Shown piece by piece: positions 25,502-34,563 of a stretch of DNA of 64,000 nt. The position numbers and the translations under genes were made by a program. Positions within the stretch are counted from its first letter, which is position 1, and each line of letters starts with the position of its first letter. The stretch comes from an uncultured Prevotellaceae bacterium (GTDB taxonomy: Bacteria; Bacteroidota; Bacteroidia; Bacteroidales; Bacteroidaceae): the NCBI GenBank assembly GCA_900315455.1, contig OMZE01000019.1, forward strand, positions 62,001 to 126,000, written 5' to 3'. The notes below the pieces were generated by a model. It was not told the origin of the DNA. It searched no databases and worked only from the letters and a program-made list of their open reading frames with translations.

Positions 25502-25990
25502 ATGGCAATAGACAAAATCGACAACCTGGACAAGAAAATCCTCGGTATCCTCTCACAAAACGCACGCATCCCGTTCAAGGATGTAGCAGCAGAATGCAAT
25601 GTCTCCAGGGCTGCCATCCATCAGCGAGTGCAGCACCTCATCGAGAACGGTGTCATCACGGGCAGCGGCTTCGACATCAACCCCAAGAGTCTGGGCTACT
25701 CCACCTGTACCTACGTAGGCATTACGCTCGAGAGGGGAAGCATGTACAAGACCGTTTGCGAGCGGCTCATCCACATTCCCGAAATCGTGGAGTGCCACTT
25801 CACCACCGGGCCCTACACCATGCTGGTGAAACTCTACGCCCGCGACAACGAACAACTCATGCATCTGCTCAACAGCCAGTTGCAGAGCATCCCCGGTGTG
25901 GTAGCCACAGAGACGCTCATCTCGCTCGAACAAAGCATCAAGCGCGAGATTCCCGTGAAAATAGCCGACAACAACCCATCCACTATATGA
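25502..25990 (+). CDS. Lrp/AsnC family transcriptional regulator
   Basis: A 162-aa protein. The N-terminal helix-turn-helix reads KIDNLDKKILGILSQNARIP and FKDVAAECNVSRAAIHQRV. The C-terminal ligand-binding RAM domain includes STCTYVGITLERGSMYKTV and IVECHFTTGPYTMLVKLYA. These regulators sense amino acids. Its stop overlaps the start of the fused peptidase gene (ATGA at 25987-25990), suggesting that it controls, or responds to products of, the peptidase operon. Confidence 0.95.
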   Translation: MAIDKIDNLDKKILGILSQNARIPFKDVAAECNVSRAAIHQRVQHLIENGVITGSGFDINPKSLGYSTCTYVGITLERGSMYKTVCERLIHIPEIVECHFTTGPYTMLVKLYARDNEQLMHLLNSQLQSIPGVVATETLISLEQSIKREIPVKIADNNPSTI

Positions 25991-27822
25991 CCTCCTTTAA
26001 CCTCAACACACATCTCGACGAAATATACGCCTCTTTCCCAGAAGGCAAGCGCAAACCCATCATCGGTATCACCGCCAATTTCTGGAACGGAGAGGCAACC
26101 ATGGCCAAAGCCTACTACCAACAGGTGGCTGACGCTGGTGGCACACCGGTACTCATCCCCCCCGTCAACGACAAAGACATCATCGTCAGTACCCTCTCGG
26201 GCATCGACGGTCTGCTGCTCTCGGGCGGAGCCGATATCAACCCCCTGTGGACGGGCGAGGAACCGTTGCCACAACTCCACCATATCAACGCCCAGCGCGA
26301 CCTGCCAGAGTTGCTCATCACGCAACTGGCCTACAACCGCCAGATTCCCATCCTCGGTATCTGCCGCGGTATACAGACGCTTGTCACCGCCCTTGGCGGC
26401 AAGGTGACACAAGACATCGAAACCGCCATGCAGGAGGCTGCTGCCGAAGAGCCGACCGACAAGAAGAAATCGAAACGCTCGGCTTCCGAGGCAGAACCGT
26501 CCCGTCCCATCCACATCAAGCACAGCCAGGACGGCGACCGCAACCTCCCCACCCATTCCGTCAATGTGGAGAAAGACTCCATGCTCTACCGTCTTTACAA
26601 GAGCGAGAAACTCTATGTCAACTCCTTCCATCACCAAGCCGTGGCCGAGACAGGCAAGCGCTTCAAGGTGACCGCGAAGTCGCCCGACGGGGTGATAGAG
26701 GCAGTGGAGAGCAGCGAGTTCAAACCCATCCTCGGTGTGCAATGGCATCCCGAGTGCATGGAGACCGAGGGACTGCGCCTCTTTGAGTGGCTGGTGGCAC
26801 AAGCCAACAACTTCCACCTTGCCAAGCGTCTGCACGACCGCATCCTCACCCTCGACACCCATTGCGACACCCCGATGTTCTTCCATCAGGACATCAAGTT
26901 CGACCAGCGCGACCCACGCATCCTCGTCGACTTGCACAAGATGACCGACGGGCGGCAGGATGCCGTCATCATGGCTGCCTATCTCCCACAGCCCAAGATG
27001 GGCGAGAGTTTCTCGTCAAAAGTGCATTTCGATGTCAACACCCCCATGGAGTATGCCGATTTCATTTTCGACAAGATAGAAGCCATCGTGAGGAGCAACC
27101 GCAAATACATCAGCATCGCCCGTACGCCGGCCGACCTCTTTGAAGACAAGCGCAAAGGGCGCAAGTCCATCATGTTTGGAATAGAGAACGGCATTGCCCT
27201 CAATCACGACATCGCCAACGTGAAACACTTCGCGCAACGCGGAGTAGTATACATCACCTTGTGCCACAATGGCGACAACGACATCTGCGACAGCGCCAAA
27301 GGCTGCGACACCAACCACGGCGTGAGCAAGTTTGGCGAGAAGGTCATCCGTGAGATGAACCGCGAGGGCATCATGGTAGACCTGAGCCATGCCAGCGAAC
27401 AGAGTTTCTTCGACGCGCTCGAAATCAGCAAGACTCCCATCGTATGCAGCCACAGTTGCTGCAAGGCTCTCTGCGACGTGCCCCGCAACCTCTCCGACGA
27501 CCAACTCCGCGCCCTGGCCAAGAAAGGAGGCGTAGCCCACATCACCCTCTACGGCGGGTTCCTGCGCAAGGAGGGAGAGGCCACCATCCGCGATGCCATC
27601 GAGCACCTCAACCATGCCGTGCGCATCATGGGCATCGACCATGTGGGTCTGGGCACCGACTTCGACGGCGACGGTGGCGTGACGGGGTTGGCCGACTCTT
27701 CCGAACTCATCAACTTCACGTTGGCACTGCTCAAGAACAAGTACAACGAGCGCGACATACAAAAAATATGGGGTGGCAACTGGCTGCGCGTCATGGCACA
27801 GGTTCAGGCACTGACCAAATAA
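25987..27822 (+). CDS. Fused C26 gamma-glutamyl hydrolase and M19 membrane-dipeptidase-type enzyme
   Basis: A 611-aa protein combining two peptidases. Residues about 18-275 are a class I glutamine-amidotransferase-like C26 domain with nucleophile Cys126 (GICRGIQ) and His254/Glu256 (QWHPE). Residues about 285-605 are an M19 dipeptidase domain with zinc ligands His292/Asp294 (THCDT), Glu400 (GIENG), His468 (DLSHAS) and His489 (CSHSCC), plus Asp558 (GTDFDG). All expected catalytic residues are kept in both halves. A Lys/Glu-rich insert (about 150-175) interrupts the C26 domain. No signal peptide is seen. A likely role is stepwise breakdown of gamma-glutamyl peptides, which is an inference. Confidence 0.92.
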   Translation: MTSFNLNTHLDEIYASFPEGKRKPIIGITANFWNGEATMAKAYYQQVADAGGTPVLIPPVNDKDIIVSTLSGIDGLLLSGGADINPLWTGEEPLPQLHHINAQRDLPELLITQLAYNRQIPILGICRGIQTLVTALGGKVTQDIETAMQEAAAEEPTDKKKSKRSASEAEPSRPIHIKHSQDGDRNLPTHSVNVEKDSMLYRLYKSEKLYVNSFHHQAVAETGKRFKVTAKSPDGVIEAVESSEFKPILGVQWHPECMETEGLRLFEWLVAQANNFHLAKRLHDRILTLDTHCDTPMFFHQDIKFDQRDPRILVDLHKMTDGRQDAVIMAAYLPQPKMGESFSSKVHFDVNTPMEYADFIFDKIEAIVRSNRKYISIARTPADLFEDKRKGRKSIMFGIENGIALNHDIANVKHFAQRGVVYITLCHNGDNDICDSAKGCDTNHGVSKFGEKVIREMNREGIMVDLSHASEQSFFDALEISKTPIVCSHSCCKALCDVPRNLSDDQLRALAKKGGVAHITLYGGFLRKEGEATIRDAIEHLNHAVRIMGIDHVGLGTDFDGDGGVTGLADSSELINFTLALLKNKYNERDIQKIWGGNWLRVMAQVQALTK

Positions 27823-27851
27823 TCATTCACCCTTACCACGACTCTCACAAC

Positions 27852-28853
27852 ATGACCAAAAGATATATCATCAGTTGCACCATGGCCGCAGTGCTCTTCA
27901 TCCTTTGTGGAGCGGCCTCTTGCCACCATGGCAAGAAAGACATCCTCGAACCTGTCACAGTCGACCCGAAAGGTCCGCAGTTTGACGCCGACTCCGCCTT
28001 GGCCTTCTGCTATGGGCAGTGCGCCTTCGGGCCACGCACGATGAACAGTACGGCACACGACGAGTGTGAGCAATGGATTATCGATATGTTCAAACGTTAT
28101 GGCTGTGAGGTGGAGACACAGAAAGCCACGCTTAAGGGTTATGACGGCACACCGCTCCGTGCCACCAACATCATCGCCCATTACCAGCCCGACAAGCCCA
28201 AGCATATCCTCATCTGCGCTCACTGGGACAGCCGACCCTGGGCCGACAACGACCCCGACGAAGCCAACTGGCACACCCCGGTGCTTGCCGCCAACGACGG
28301 TGCCAGTGGCGTGGCAGTGATGATAGAACTGGCCCGCGTACTGCAACAAGTCGACTCCCTCGACCTGGGCATCGACTTCATTTGTTTCGACGCTGAAGAC
28401 TGGGGAGTGCCGCAGTGGAGCGACCGCACCGACGAGAACTCTTGGGCACTGGGCGCCCAATATTGGGCCGAGCATCAGGAGCCGAAGCCGTATACCACCG
28501 CCTATGGCATCCTCCTCGACATGGTAGGCGGACAAGGAGCGGAGTTTTATCAGGAAGGGATGTCGCAAAGATATGCGCCCCAGGTGGTTCAGCGCGTTTG
28601 GAATGCCGCCCATGCCGCTGGCTATAGCCAGTATTTCCCACGCACGGCAGGTGGGGGTGTAACCGACGATCACTTGCCCATCAACGAGAAGGCAGGCATC
28701 CCAACCATCGACATTATCCCCCACTACCCCAACTGCAGGGAGAGTTCGTTTGGTCCCACCTGGCACACCATTGCCGACGATATGGACCATATCGACTCCA
28801 ACACGCTGAAGGCGGTGGGTCAGACCATCATTCAGGTATTGTTCACAGAATAA
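27852..28853 (+). CDS. M28 family peptidase / glutaminyl-cyclase-like lipoprotein
   Basis: A 333-aa protein. The N-terminus MTKRYIISCTMAAVLFILCG followed by AASCHHGKKD looks like a lipoprotein signal with Cys24 as the anchor. The zinc-site motifs CAHWDSRPWADND, ANDGASGVAVMIELARVL and ICFDAEDWG are those of M28 aminopeptidases and the related glutaminyl cyclases. DDHLPINEKAGIPTIDII carries a further His. It lies 29 bp after the fused peptidase, so the three genes probably form a peptide-handling operon with one envelope-located member. Confidence 0.9.
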   Translation: MTKRYIISCTMAAVLFILCGAASCHHGKKDILEPVTVDPKGPQFDADSALAFCYGQCAFGPRTMNSTAHDECEQWIIDMFKRYGCEVETQKATLKGYDGTPLRATNIIAHYQPDKPKHILICAHWDSRPWADNDPDEANWHTPVLAANDGASGVAVMIELARVLQQVDSLDLGIDFICFDAEDWGVPQWSDRTDENSWALGAQYWAEHQEPKPYTTAYGILLDMVGGQGAEFYQEGMSQRYAPQVVQRVWNAAHAAGYSQYFPRTAGGGVTDDHLPINEKAGIPTIDIIPHYPNCRESSFGPTWHTIADDMDHIDSNTLKAVGQTIIQVLFTE

Positions 28854-28885
28854 GGATAAAGGGGTAAGAGATAAGTTTCGCGCGC

Positions 28886-29512
28886 CTACAGTTGTCCTGC
28901 TTCCACCATGAGCACCACACGCTCGGTGAGGCGGTCGGTGCTGTCGGGTTTGTATTTCTTCTTCAGGCTGGCGCCGAAAGTCCAGGCAAACGCCTGCCAG
29001 AAGCCGGCGCGGATGGGGCCCATAAAGGCCTTCACAATGTCATACGACGACGAGTTGCACTCGCGGTTCACCAGTTTGATGAGCAACTTGCCCTGCGAGT
29101 AGGTCAGTTTCTTCATCTGCGGCTTGTAACGCTGGTAAATCTCGTCTTCCACCTTCTTCATGTGGGCATCACGCGACTTCTTGTCGGGGATGGTTTGGAG
29201 CGTTTCATAGGTCTCGCGGATGATGACATTCACCTCCTTGGCCATAGGCAGCACCTTCTTCACGTTGTTCACCAGCCGGTTGTAGGCCTGTCGCTGTTTC
29301 TCGCTCTTGAGTTCCACCACAGGATACACGTAGACGTTGTTCATCTCAAGGAAAAGCACACTGTCGCCATCGACCAACGCCTTGGCCAATTTCACCGTAG
29401 GCACCATCACGGGGTCGCCACTTTCAGGCGTGTCGGCCACCTGACCTGAAGCCATCACCCCCCAAAGGCATAGTGCCATCCACAAACCGATGAATCGTCT
29501 GACTGTTTGCAT
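28886..29512 (-). CDS. DUF4294 secreted protein
   Basis: A 208-aa protein with signal peptide (RRFIGLWMALCLWGVMASGQ) and the DUF4294 body (VYVYPVVELKSEKQRQAYNR, KKLTYSQGKLLIKLVNRECN, SSYDIVKAFMGPIRAGFWQA). The family is restricted to Bacteroidetes and its function is unknown. Conserved RECN and FWQAFAWTFG blocks lie toward the C-terminus. The start at 29512 keeps two arginines before the hydrophobic core; it lies only 7 nt after a -7 element, so the message may be nearly leaderless. Confidence 0.85.
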   Translation of the reverse strand: MQTVRRFIGLWMALCLWGVMASGQVADTPESGDPVMVPTVKLAKALVDGDSVLFLEMNNVYVYPVVELKSEKQRQAYNRLVNNVKKVLPMAKEVNVIIRETYETLQTIPDKKSRDAHMKKVEDEIYQRYKPQMKKLTYSQGKLLIKLVNRECNSSSYDIVKAFMGPIRAGFWQAFAWTFGASLKKKYKPDSTDRLTERVVLMVEAGQL

Positions 29513-29519
29513 ACGGCGG

Positions 29520-29527
29520 CAAACTTA
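29520..29527 (-). promoter_or_regulatory. -7 element of the DUF4294 gene
   Basis: TAAGTTTG on the minus strand at 29527-29520, ending 7 nt before the ATG at 29512. No clear -33 was found. Confidence 0.5.
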
Positions 29528-29586
29528 CGCATTTTTTCGGAATTAACACCATACTTCAATAAAAAACCACATTATTTAAGATTTAT

Positions 29587-31593
29587 ATGTATTGCAAGCG
29601 CTGGATTGCCTTAGCCTTCCTCATCCTCGCCATGCTGCACGTCACTGCACAGCAGGCTTCCCCCCAGGAGCGTCCCTGGGAGAGCATGCTGATGGAACTG
29701 ATGACAGCCGACGACATCGATGCCGATGACTGGGAAGACCAATATGAGGCGTTGTGCGACATGGAACAAGAACCCATGAACATCAACACCGCCACACGCG
29801 AGCAACTGCTCAGCCTGCCCTTCCTCAACGAGCAGCAAGTGGAAGACATCCACGTCTACATCTACCAATATGGAGCCATGCGGTCGTTGGGCGAGTTGGC
29901 CATGATTCCCTCTATCGACTACACCACCCGCTGCCTGCTCTCCTATTTCGTGCAGTGCGGCGAGATTCCCCGTCCTGCCACCACGCTGGGCCGCATGCTG
30001 CAATATGGCCACCACACCCTCTTGGTGTCGGCTTCCGTTCCGATGTATGAGCGGCATGGCGACAGAGAGGGGTATCTCGGGTCACGCTATCGCCACGATG
30101 TGAGATACCAGTTCCAATATTCCGACCGCCTGCGGTTCGGACTCTTGGGAGCCCAAGATGCCGGCGAACCGTTCTTCTCCGGAAAGAACAACATGGGCTA
30201 CGACTACTACTCGTTCTATGTCGAGGCCCACCGCATGGGAAAACTGAAGTCGCTCGTCGTTGGCCGCTACCGTGCCTCGTGGGGTATGGGTCTGGTGATG
30301 AACAACGACATGAGCCTGGGCAAGATGGCTTCGCTCTCGGCTCTTGGCAGCCGCACCTACGGTCTGCGTGCCCATTCCTCGCGCCATGCCGGCAACTACC
30401 TGCAAGGGGCGGGAGCCACAGTAACCCTCTTCCGTGGCCTCGACCTCAGTGCTTTCGCTTCCTATCGCAAGGTCGATGCCACGCTCACCCATGGCGACTC
30501 CGCCATCAGCAGCATCTCCAACTTGGGCTACCACCGCACCGCCACCGAGATGGCAAAGAAAGACAACGTATCGGAAACTACCGCCGGAGCCAATGTGTCG
30601 TGGAAAGGCTATGGGTTCACCTTTGGTGCCACCGGCACTTTCACCACCTACGGCAAAGACCATTTCCCCGACACCAGCCAGCGCTACCGTTTCTATTATC
30701 CCTCCGGCAATGACTTCTGGAACGCCAGTATCGACTATGGCTATACCGGGCATCTTTTCTCCGTCCGTGGCGAGACAGCCACTGGCGGATGCCATTCCCT
30801 CGCCACCATCAACAGCGTGAGTTTCACGCCCTCTTCGAAGGTCTCTGTGATGGCCATCTACCGTTTCTACGGCAAGAAATACTATGCCATGCACGCCAAG
30901 AGTTTTGGCGAGAGCCGCAGGGTGCAGAACGAAAGTGGCGGTTATCTGGGCGTGAAATGGATGCCTACGCGCCAAGTCACCTTGCAAGCCTATACCGACT
31001 ATGCCTATTTCGCCGCGCCTACCTATCTGGCACAAGTGTCATCGCATGCCTGGGACAACATGCTGCAGGCACAATATGCCACCGATCGCCTTTCCATCAC
31101 TGCCCGCTATCAGTTCAAGCAACGCGAGTGCGACAATGCCGAGAAGACCGCCCTTATCACCAAGGACACCCATCGCGGACGGCTGTGGGTGACCCACAGC
31201 CATGGTGCTTGGCGACTGACCACTCTGGGAGAACTGTCATTCACCCGTCAGGAGCAGAAGAGTTTTGGATGGCTGGTGGCAGAACAGGCTGGCTTCACCT
31301 GTCGATGGCTGAAGTTGTCGGCCAGTTTGGGATATTTCCACACCGACGACAGCGAGAGCAGTATCTACGCCTATGAGCAAGGCACACTTTATGGCTATTC
31401 CTTCGCCTCCTATTATGGCGAAGGCATCAAATACTCGTTCACAGCGAGAGCCGACATCGGCAGTCACCTAATGGTCATCGCACGGCTCTCCACCGCCGAC
31501 TATTTCGACCGCGACCATATCTCGAGCGGCTACCAACAGATAGACCGCTCCTCGAAGACCGACTTGCAATTGCAAGTCAGATGGCGGTTTTGA
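29587..31593 (+). CDS. Helix-hairpin-helix protein with outer-membrane beta-barrel-like C-terminus
   Basis: A 668-aa protein with signal peptide (MYCKRWIALAFLILAMLHVTAQQ). Residues about 55-115 are a ComEA-type HhH segment (MNINTATREQLLSLPFLNEQ, then GAMRSLGELAMIPSI). The remaining 500 residues alternate in amphipathic strands rich in Tyr, Gly and Ser, ending in LQLQVRWRF with a terminal aromatic, as outer-membrane barrels do. The combination is common in Bacteroidetes and its role is unproven; a link to DNA uptake is only suggested by the HhH motif. Its last 17 bases overlap the convergent hemolysin-III gene. Confidence 0.82.
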   Translation: MYCKRWIALAFLILAMLHVTAQQASPQERPWESMLMELMTADDIDADDWEDQYEALCDMEQEPMNINTATREQLLSLPFLNEQQVEDIHVYIYQYGAMRSLGELAMIPSIDYTTRCLLSYFVQCGEIPRPATTLGRMLQYGHHTLLVSASVPMYERHGDREGYLGSRYRHDVRYQFQYSDRLRFGLLGAQDAGEPFFSGKNNMGYDYYSFYVEAHRMGKLKSLVVGRYRASWGMGLVMNNDMSLGKMASLSALGSRTYGLRAHSSRHAGNYLQGAGATVTLFRGLDLSAFASYRKVDATLTHGDSAISSISNLGYHRTATEMAKKDNVSETTAGANVSWKGYGFTFGATGTFTTYGKDHFPDTSQRYRFYYPSGNDFWNASIDYGYTGHLFSVRGETATGGCHSLATINSVSFTPSSKVSVMAIYRFYGKKYYAMHAKSFGESRRVQNESGGYLGVKWMPTRQVTLQAYTDYAYFAAPTYLAQVSSHAWDNMLQAQYATDRLSITARYQFKQRECDNAEKTALITKDTHRGRLWVTHSHGAWRLTTLGELSFTRQEQKSFGWLVAEQAGFTCRWLKLSASLGYFHTDDSESSIYAYEQGTLYGYSFASYYGEGIKYSFTARADIGSHLMVIARLSTADYFDRDHISSGYQQIDRSSKTDLQLQVRWRF

Positions 31594-32227
31594 GCAAGTC
31601 CCACACGGCGATGATGTGGCACACCGAGCCTGCCAGAACAAAGAAATGGAAAACACTGTGCATATAGCGCCGCTTGTTCAAACTGTAGAACACGGCACCG
31701 GTGATATAGCACACCCCCTCGGCCACTATCCATACCACGGCAATGGTGGGCACATTGTCGATAAGGGGCTTGAAGGCCACGAGTACACTGAGTCCCATGC
31801 CCACAAACGAGAACGTCTCGATATGGCTGTGCTCCTTGAGGTGCACGAAACTCACGACAGTGCCGACCACCGCGCAAGTCCACACAAAGATGAAGAGTCC
31901 CCAACCCCAAAAGCCAACCTCTCGCAGGGCCACGAGGGTGATGGGAGAATACGACCCGGCGATATGCCAATAGATGGCGGCGTGGTCCCATCGGCGCAAG
32001 CGTTCCTTCCACTTGCTGCGTCGTGGGAGGGCGTGATAGACGGTAGATGAGATATAAGACCCCAGCATCCCCACCAAGTAGAGTATCACTCCGGCGCGTG
32101 CCCAGCCATATCCTTTCCCGGCACACATCACCAGGAACACCACACCCACTACCACACCCAGGACGATGCCTGCGGCGTGCGACCATACATTGAGGTTTTC
32201 CTCGTTGCGGGTATATCTAATCGGCAT
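31577..32227 (-). CDS. Hemolysin III / PAQR family membrane protein
   Basis: A 216-aa protein with seven predicted membrane helices. The start at 32227 gives MPIRYTRNEENLNVWSHAAG, the usual N-terminus with the first conserved His; the frame runs further upstream only through unrelated sequence. YISSTVYHALPRRSK, WDHAAIYWHIAGSYSP and the final VFHFFVLAGSVCHIIAVW hold the metal-site Ser/His/Asp residues of this superfamily. The bacterial function is not established despite the hemolysin name. Confidence 0.92.
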   Translation of the reverse strand: MPIRYTRNEENLNVWSHAAGIVLGVVVGVVFLVMCAGKGYGWARAGVILYLVGMLGSYISSTVYHALPRRSKWKERLRRWDHAAIYWHIAGSYSPITLVALREVGFWGWGLFIFVWTCAVVGTVVSFVHLKEHSHIETFSFVGMGLSVLVAFKPLIDNVPTIAVVWIVAEGVCYITGAVFYSLNKRRYMHSVFHFFVLAGSVCHIIAVWDLLKTAI

Positions 32228-32247
32228 TTTTTTAGTGGTTAATATTT

Positions 32248-32289
32248 CCCATCTGTCCCCCTTCCAAGACGGAAGAGGGACAAGATGGG
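32248..32289 (-). terminator. Hairpin downstream of rnr
   Basis: Imperfect 16-18 bp stem (CCCATCTGTCCC...CTTCC paired with GGAAG...GGACAAGATGGG) with an AAGAC loop, 30 nt after the rnr stop codon on the minus strand and 21 nt before the hemolysin-III start. It may be a terminator or a processing signal. Confidence 0.5.
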
Positions 32290-32318
32290 TGTTGTGTGTC
32301 ACCGTCGACGAAGACCGG

Positions 32319-34514
32319 TCAGTCGGCAATGGTGAAATCCAGCAGCCGCTTCTCGATGTTGGCCTTGGCCACCTTGATGGTGATGGGGTCACCCAACTGG
32401 TATTTGTTGTGGTGCCGGCGGCCCACAAGGCAGTAGTTGCGCTCGTCGAAGTCGTAGTAGTCGTCGTCGAGGTCGTGCATCGGCACCAGTCCCTCGCAGT
32501 GGTTCTCGTCGATCTCGCAGTAGATGCCATACGACTGTATGCCACTGATGTGCGCCTCATACACGTTGCCTATCTTGTCGGCCATAAACTCCACCATCTT
32601 GTATTTGATAGAGTCGCGCTCGGCATTGGCTGCTGTCTGCTCCATGTCGCTCGAGTGCTCACACTGGTCTTCGTAATATTTGCGGTTGGCACTGCGCCCA
32701 CCCTCCTGGTAGCGGGTGAGCAGGCGATGCACCATGGTGTCGGGATAGCGGCGGATGGGACTGGTGAAATGGGTGTAGTAGTCGAAAGCGAGTCCATAGT
32801 GCCCGATATTGTAGGTACTGTATTTCGCCTTCATCATCGCCCGCAGTGCCACAGTCTGGATGAGGTTCTGCTCACGGCGGCCCATACTGTCGCTCATCAG
32901 ACTGTTGAGACTCTTCGAGATGGCACTCCTCGTGCCGGCGGTTTTCAGTTTGTAGCCGAATTTAGTGACCACTTCGCGCAAGTTCTCGAGTTTGGTGGGG
33001 TCGGGAGCGTCGTGCACGCGGTAGGGCAAGGTCTTCGCCTTCACGCCTTTAGGCACTTTGCCGATGCTCTCTGCCACCGTGCGGTTGGCCAGCAGCATGA
33101 ACTCCTCAATGAGTTTGTTGGCATCCTTCGATACCTTGAAATAGCACTTCACCGGTTTGCCTTTCTCATCGATGTCGAAGTGGAGTTCCTCGCGCTCAAA
33201 CTTCACGGCACCATTCTTGAAACGCGCCTCACGCAACAGTTTTGCCAGACGGTCGAGTGTAATCAACTCTGCGGCCAGTTCGCCCTTGTAGCCACCCTTG
33301 GGAGCCGGGGGAGCGGGTTTTCCTGAACCGTCCACCACACCATTGTCTTCCAGAATCTGCTGCACCTCCTCATAGGCGAAGCGGCGGTTGCTGCGTATCA
33401 CGGTATGCACCAGTCGCCAACGCTTCACCTGTGCATTGTCATCCATATCAAACACCACGCTATAGCAGAGTTTGTCCTCATCGGGACGCAGCGAACAGAT
33501 GAGGTTGCAAAGCCGTTCGGGCAGCATGGGGATAGTGCGGTCGACGAGGTAGACACTGGTAGCCCGTTTCTGGGCTTCCTTGTCGATGACCGAGCCTTCG
33601 GTCACATAATGCGACACATCGGCAATATGCACGCCGACCTCCCAAAGGCCTTTCTCCAACTGGCGCACGGAGAGCGCATCGTCGAAGTCCTTGGCATCCT
33701 TCGGGTCGATGGTGAAGGTGCACACGTCGCGGAAGTCCTCACGGCCTTTCAGTTCCTCGGGCGTAATCTCGAGGGGTATCTTCTCTGCCGCCAGTTCCAC
33801 GTTGCGGGGATATTTATAGGGCAGGCCATACTGCGCCAGGATAGCGTGCATTTCTACGTTGTTGTCGCCGGTCTTTCCCAACACGTCGACTACCTCGCCC
33901 ACAATGCTCTTCGACTCACGACTGGGCCACTGTGTGATTTTCACCACGGCCTTCTCACCGGTCACACCTCCCTTGAGTTTTTTCTTCGGTATCATGATGT
34001 CGTGCACGAAGATATTGCTCTCGGTGACGAGGAAGGCATAGTCACGCTCCACCTGCAGTTTGCCCACGAAGGTGTCGCGGGCATGTGAGAGGATTTCCGT
34101 CACCACCGCCTCCTTGATGTGATTGGCACGACGGGCGTTGAACGTCACCCGCACACGGTCGCCGTCGAGGGCGAACATCGAGTTGCGCTCTGCCACGAAA
34201 ACGGGGTTGCCGCCATCGTCGGGCACGAAACTGTTCTTGCCGTTGGCCTTGCGCCGGAAGGTACCTTCCTGCACCTGACCTTTGGTGTTGAGCCTATACG
34301 AGGTGTTCGATACCTTGCTCAGAAAATCATCCCACGCCAACTCCTCCATCACGTCGATGGCGAGCATTCGCAGAGGATGGGTGTCGAGATGCAGCAATTT
34401 GAAAATCTGTTTGAAGGTGAGTTCCTCACCGGGCATCGACTGAAACAACTCCACAAGTGCCTCTGTCACTTGTTTCTTGTTCATGCGTTTGCCACCTTTT
34501 TTTCCTTTTCCCAT
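32319..34514 (-). CDS. rnr: Ribonuclease R
   Basis: A 731-aa 3'-5' exoribonuclease. After a basic N-terminus (MGKGKKGGKRMNKKQ) come a winged-helix region, cold-shock domains with VFVAERNSMFALDGDRVRV, and the RNB catalytic domain with TIDPKDAKDFDDALSV (metal-binding aspartates) and HFTSPIRRYPDTMVHRLL. A C-terminal S1 domain (AHISGIQSYGIYCEIDENHC) completes it. The start at 34514 is chosen because the longer frame runs into the promoter array; the proximal -7 element lies 18 nt upstream. Confidence 0.96.
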   Translation of the reverse strand: MGKGKKGGKRMNKKQVTEALVELFQSMPGEELTFKQIFKLLHLDTHPLRMLAIDVMEELAWDDFLSKVSNTSYRLNTKGQVQEGTFRRKANGKNSFVPDDGGNPVFVAERNSMFALDGDRVRVTFNARRANHIKEAVVTEILSHARDTFVGKLQVERDYAFLVTESNIFVHDIMIPKKKLKGGVTGEKAVVKITQWPSRESKSIVGEVVDVLGKTGDNNVEMHAILAQYGLPYKYPRNVELAAEKIPLEITPEELKGREDFRDVCTFTIDPKDAKDFDDALSVRQLEKGLWEVGVHIADVSHYVTEGSVIDKEAQKRATSVYLVDRTIPMLPERLCNLICSLRPDEDKLCYSVVFDMDDNAQVKRWRLVHTVIRSNRRFAYEEVQQILEDNGVVDGSGKPAPPAPKGGYKGELAAELITLDRLAKLLREARFKNGAVKFEREELHFDIDEKGKPVKCYFKVSKDANKLIEEFMLLANRTVAESIGKVPKGVKAKTLPYRVHDAPDPTKLENLREVVTKFGYKLKTAGTRSAISKSLNSLMSDSMGRREQNLIQTVALRAMMKAKYSTYNIGHYGLAFDYYTHFTSPIRRYPDTMVHRLLTRYQEGGRSANRKYYEDQCEHSSDMEQTAANAERDSIKYKMVEFMADKIGNVYEAHISGIQSYGIYCEIDENHCEGLVPMHDLDDDYYDFDERNYCLVGRRHHNKYQLGDPITIKVAKANIEKRLLDFTIAD

Positions 34515-34532
34515 AGTAATAGCGATTTTTTG

Positions 34533-34563
34533 CAAAGATAGTGCAAGGCGAGCGAAAAGCAAA
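34533..34563 (-). promoter_or_regulatory. Gene-proximal rnr promoter
   Basis: On the minus strand TTTG at 34563-34560 and TATCTTTG at 34540-34533, 19 bp apart. The -33 is part of the right arm of the unit's inverted repeat. Confidence 0.75.
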
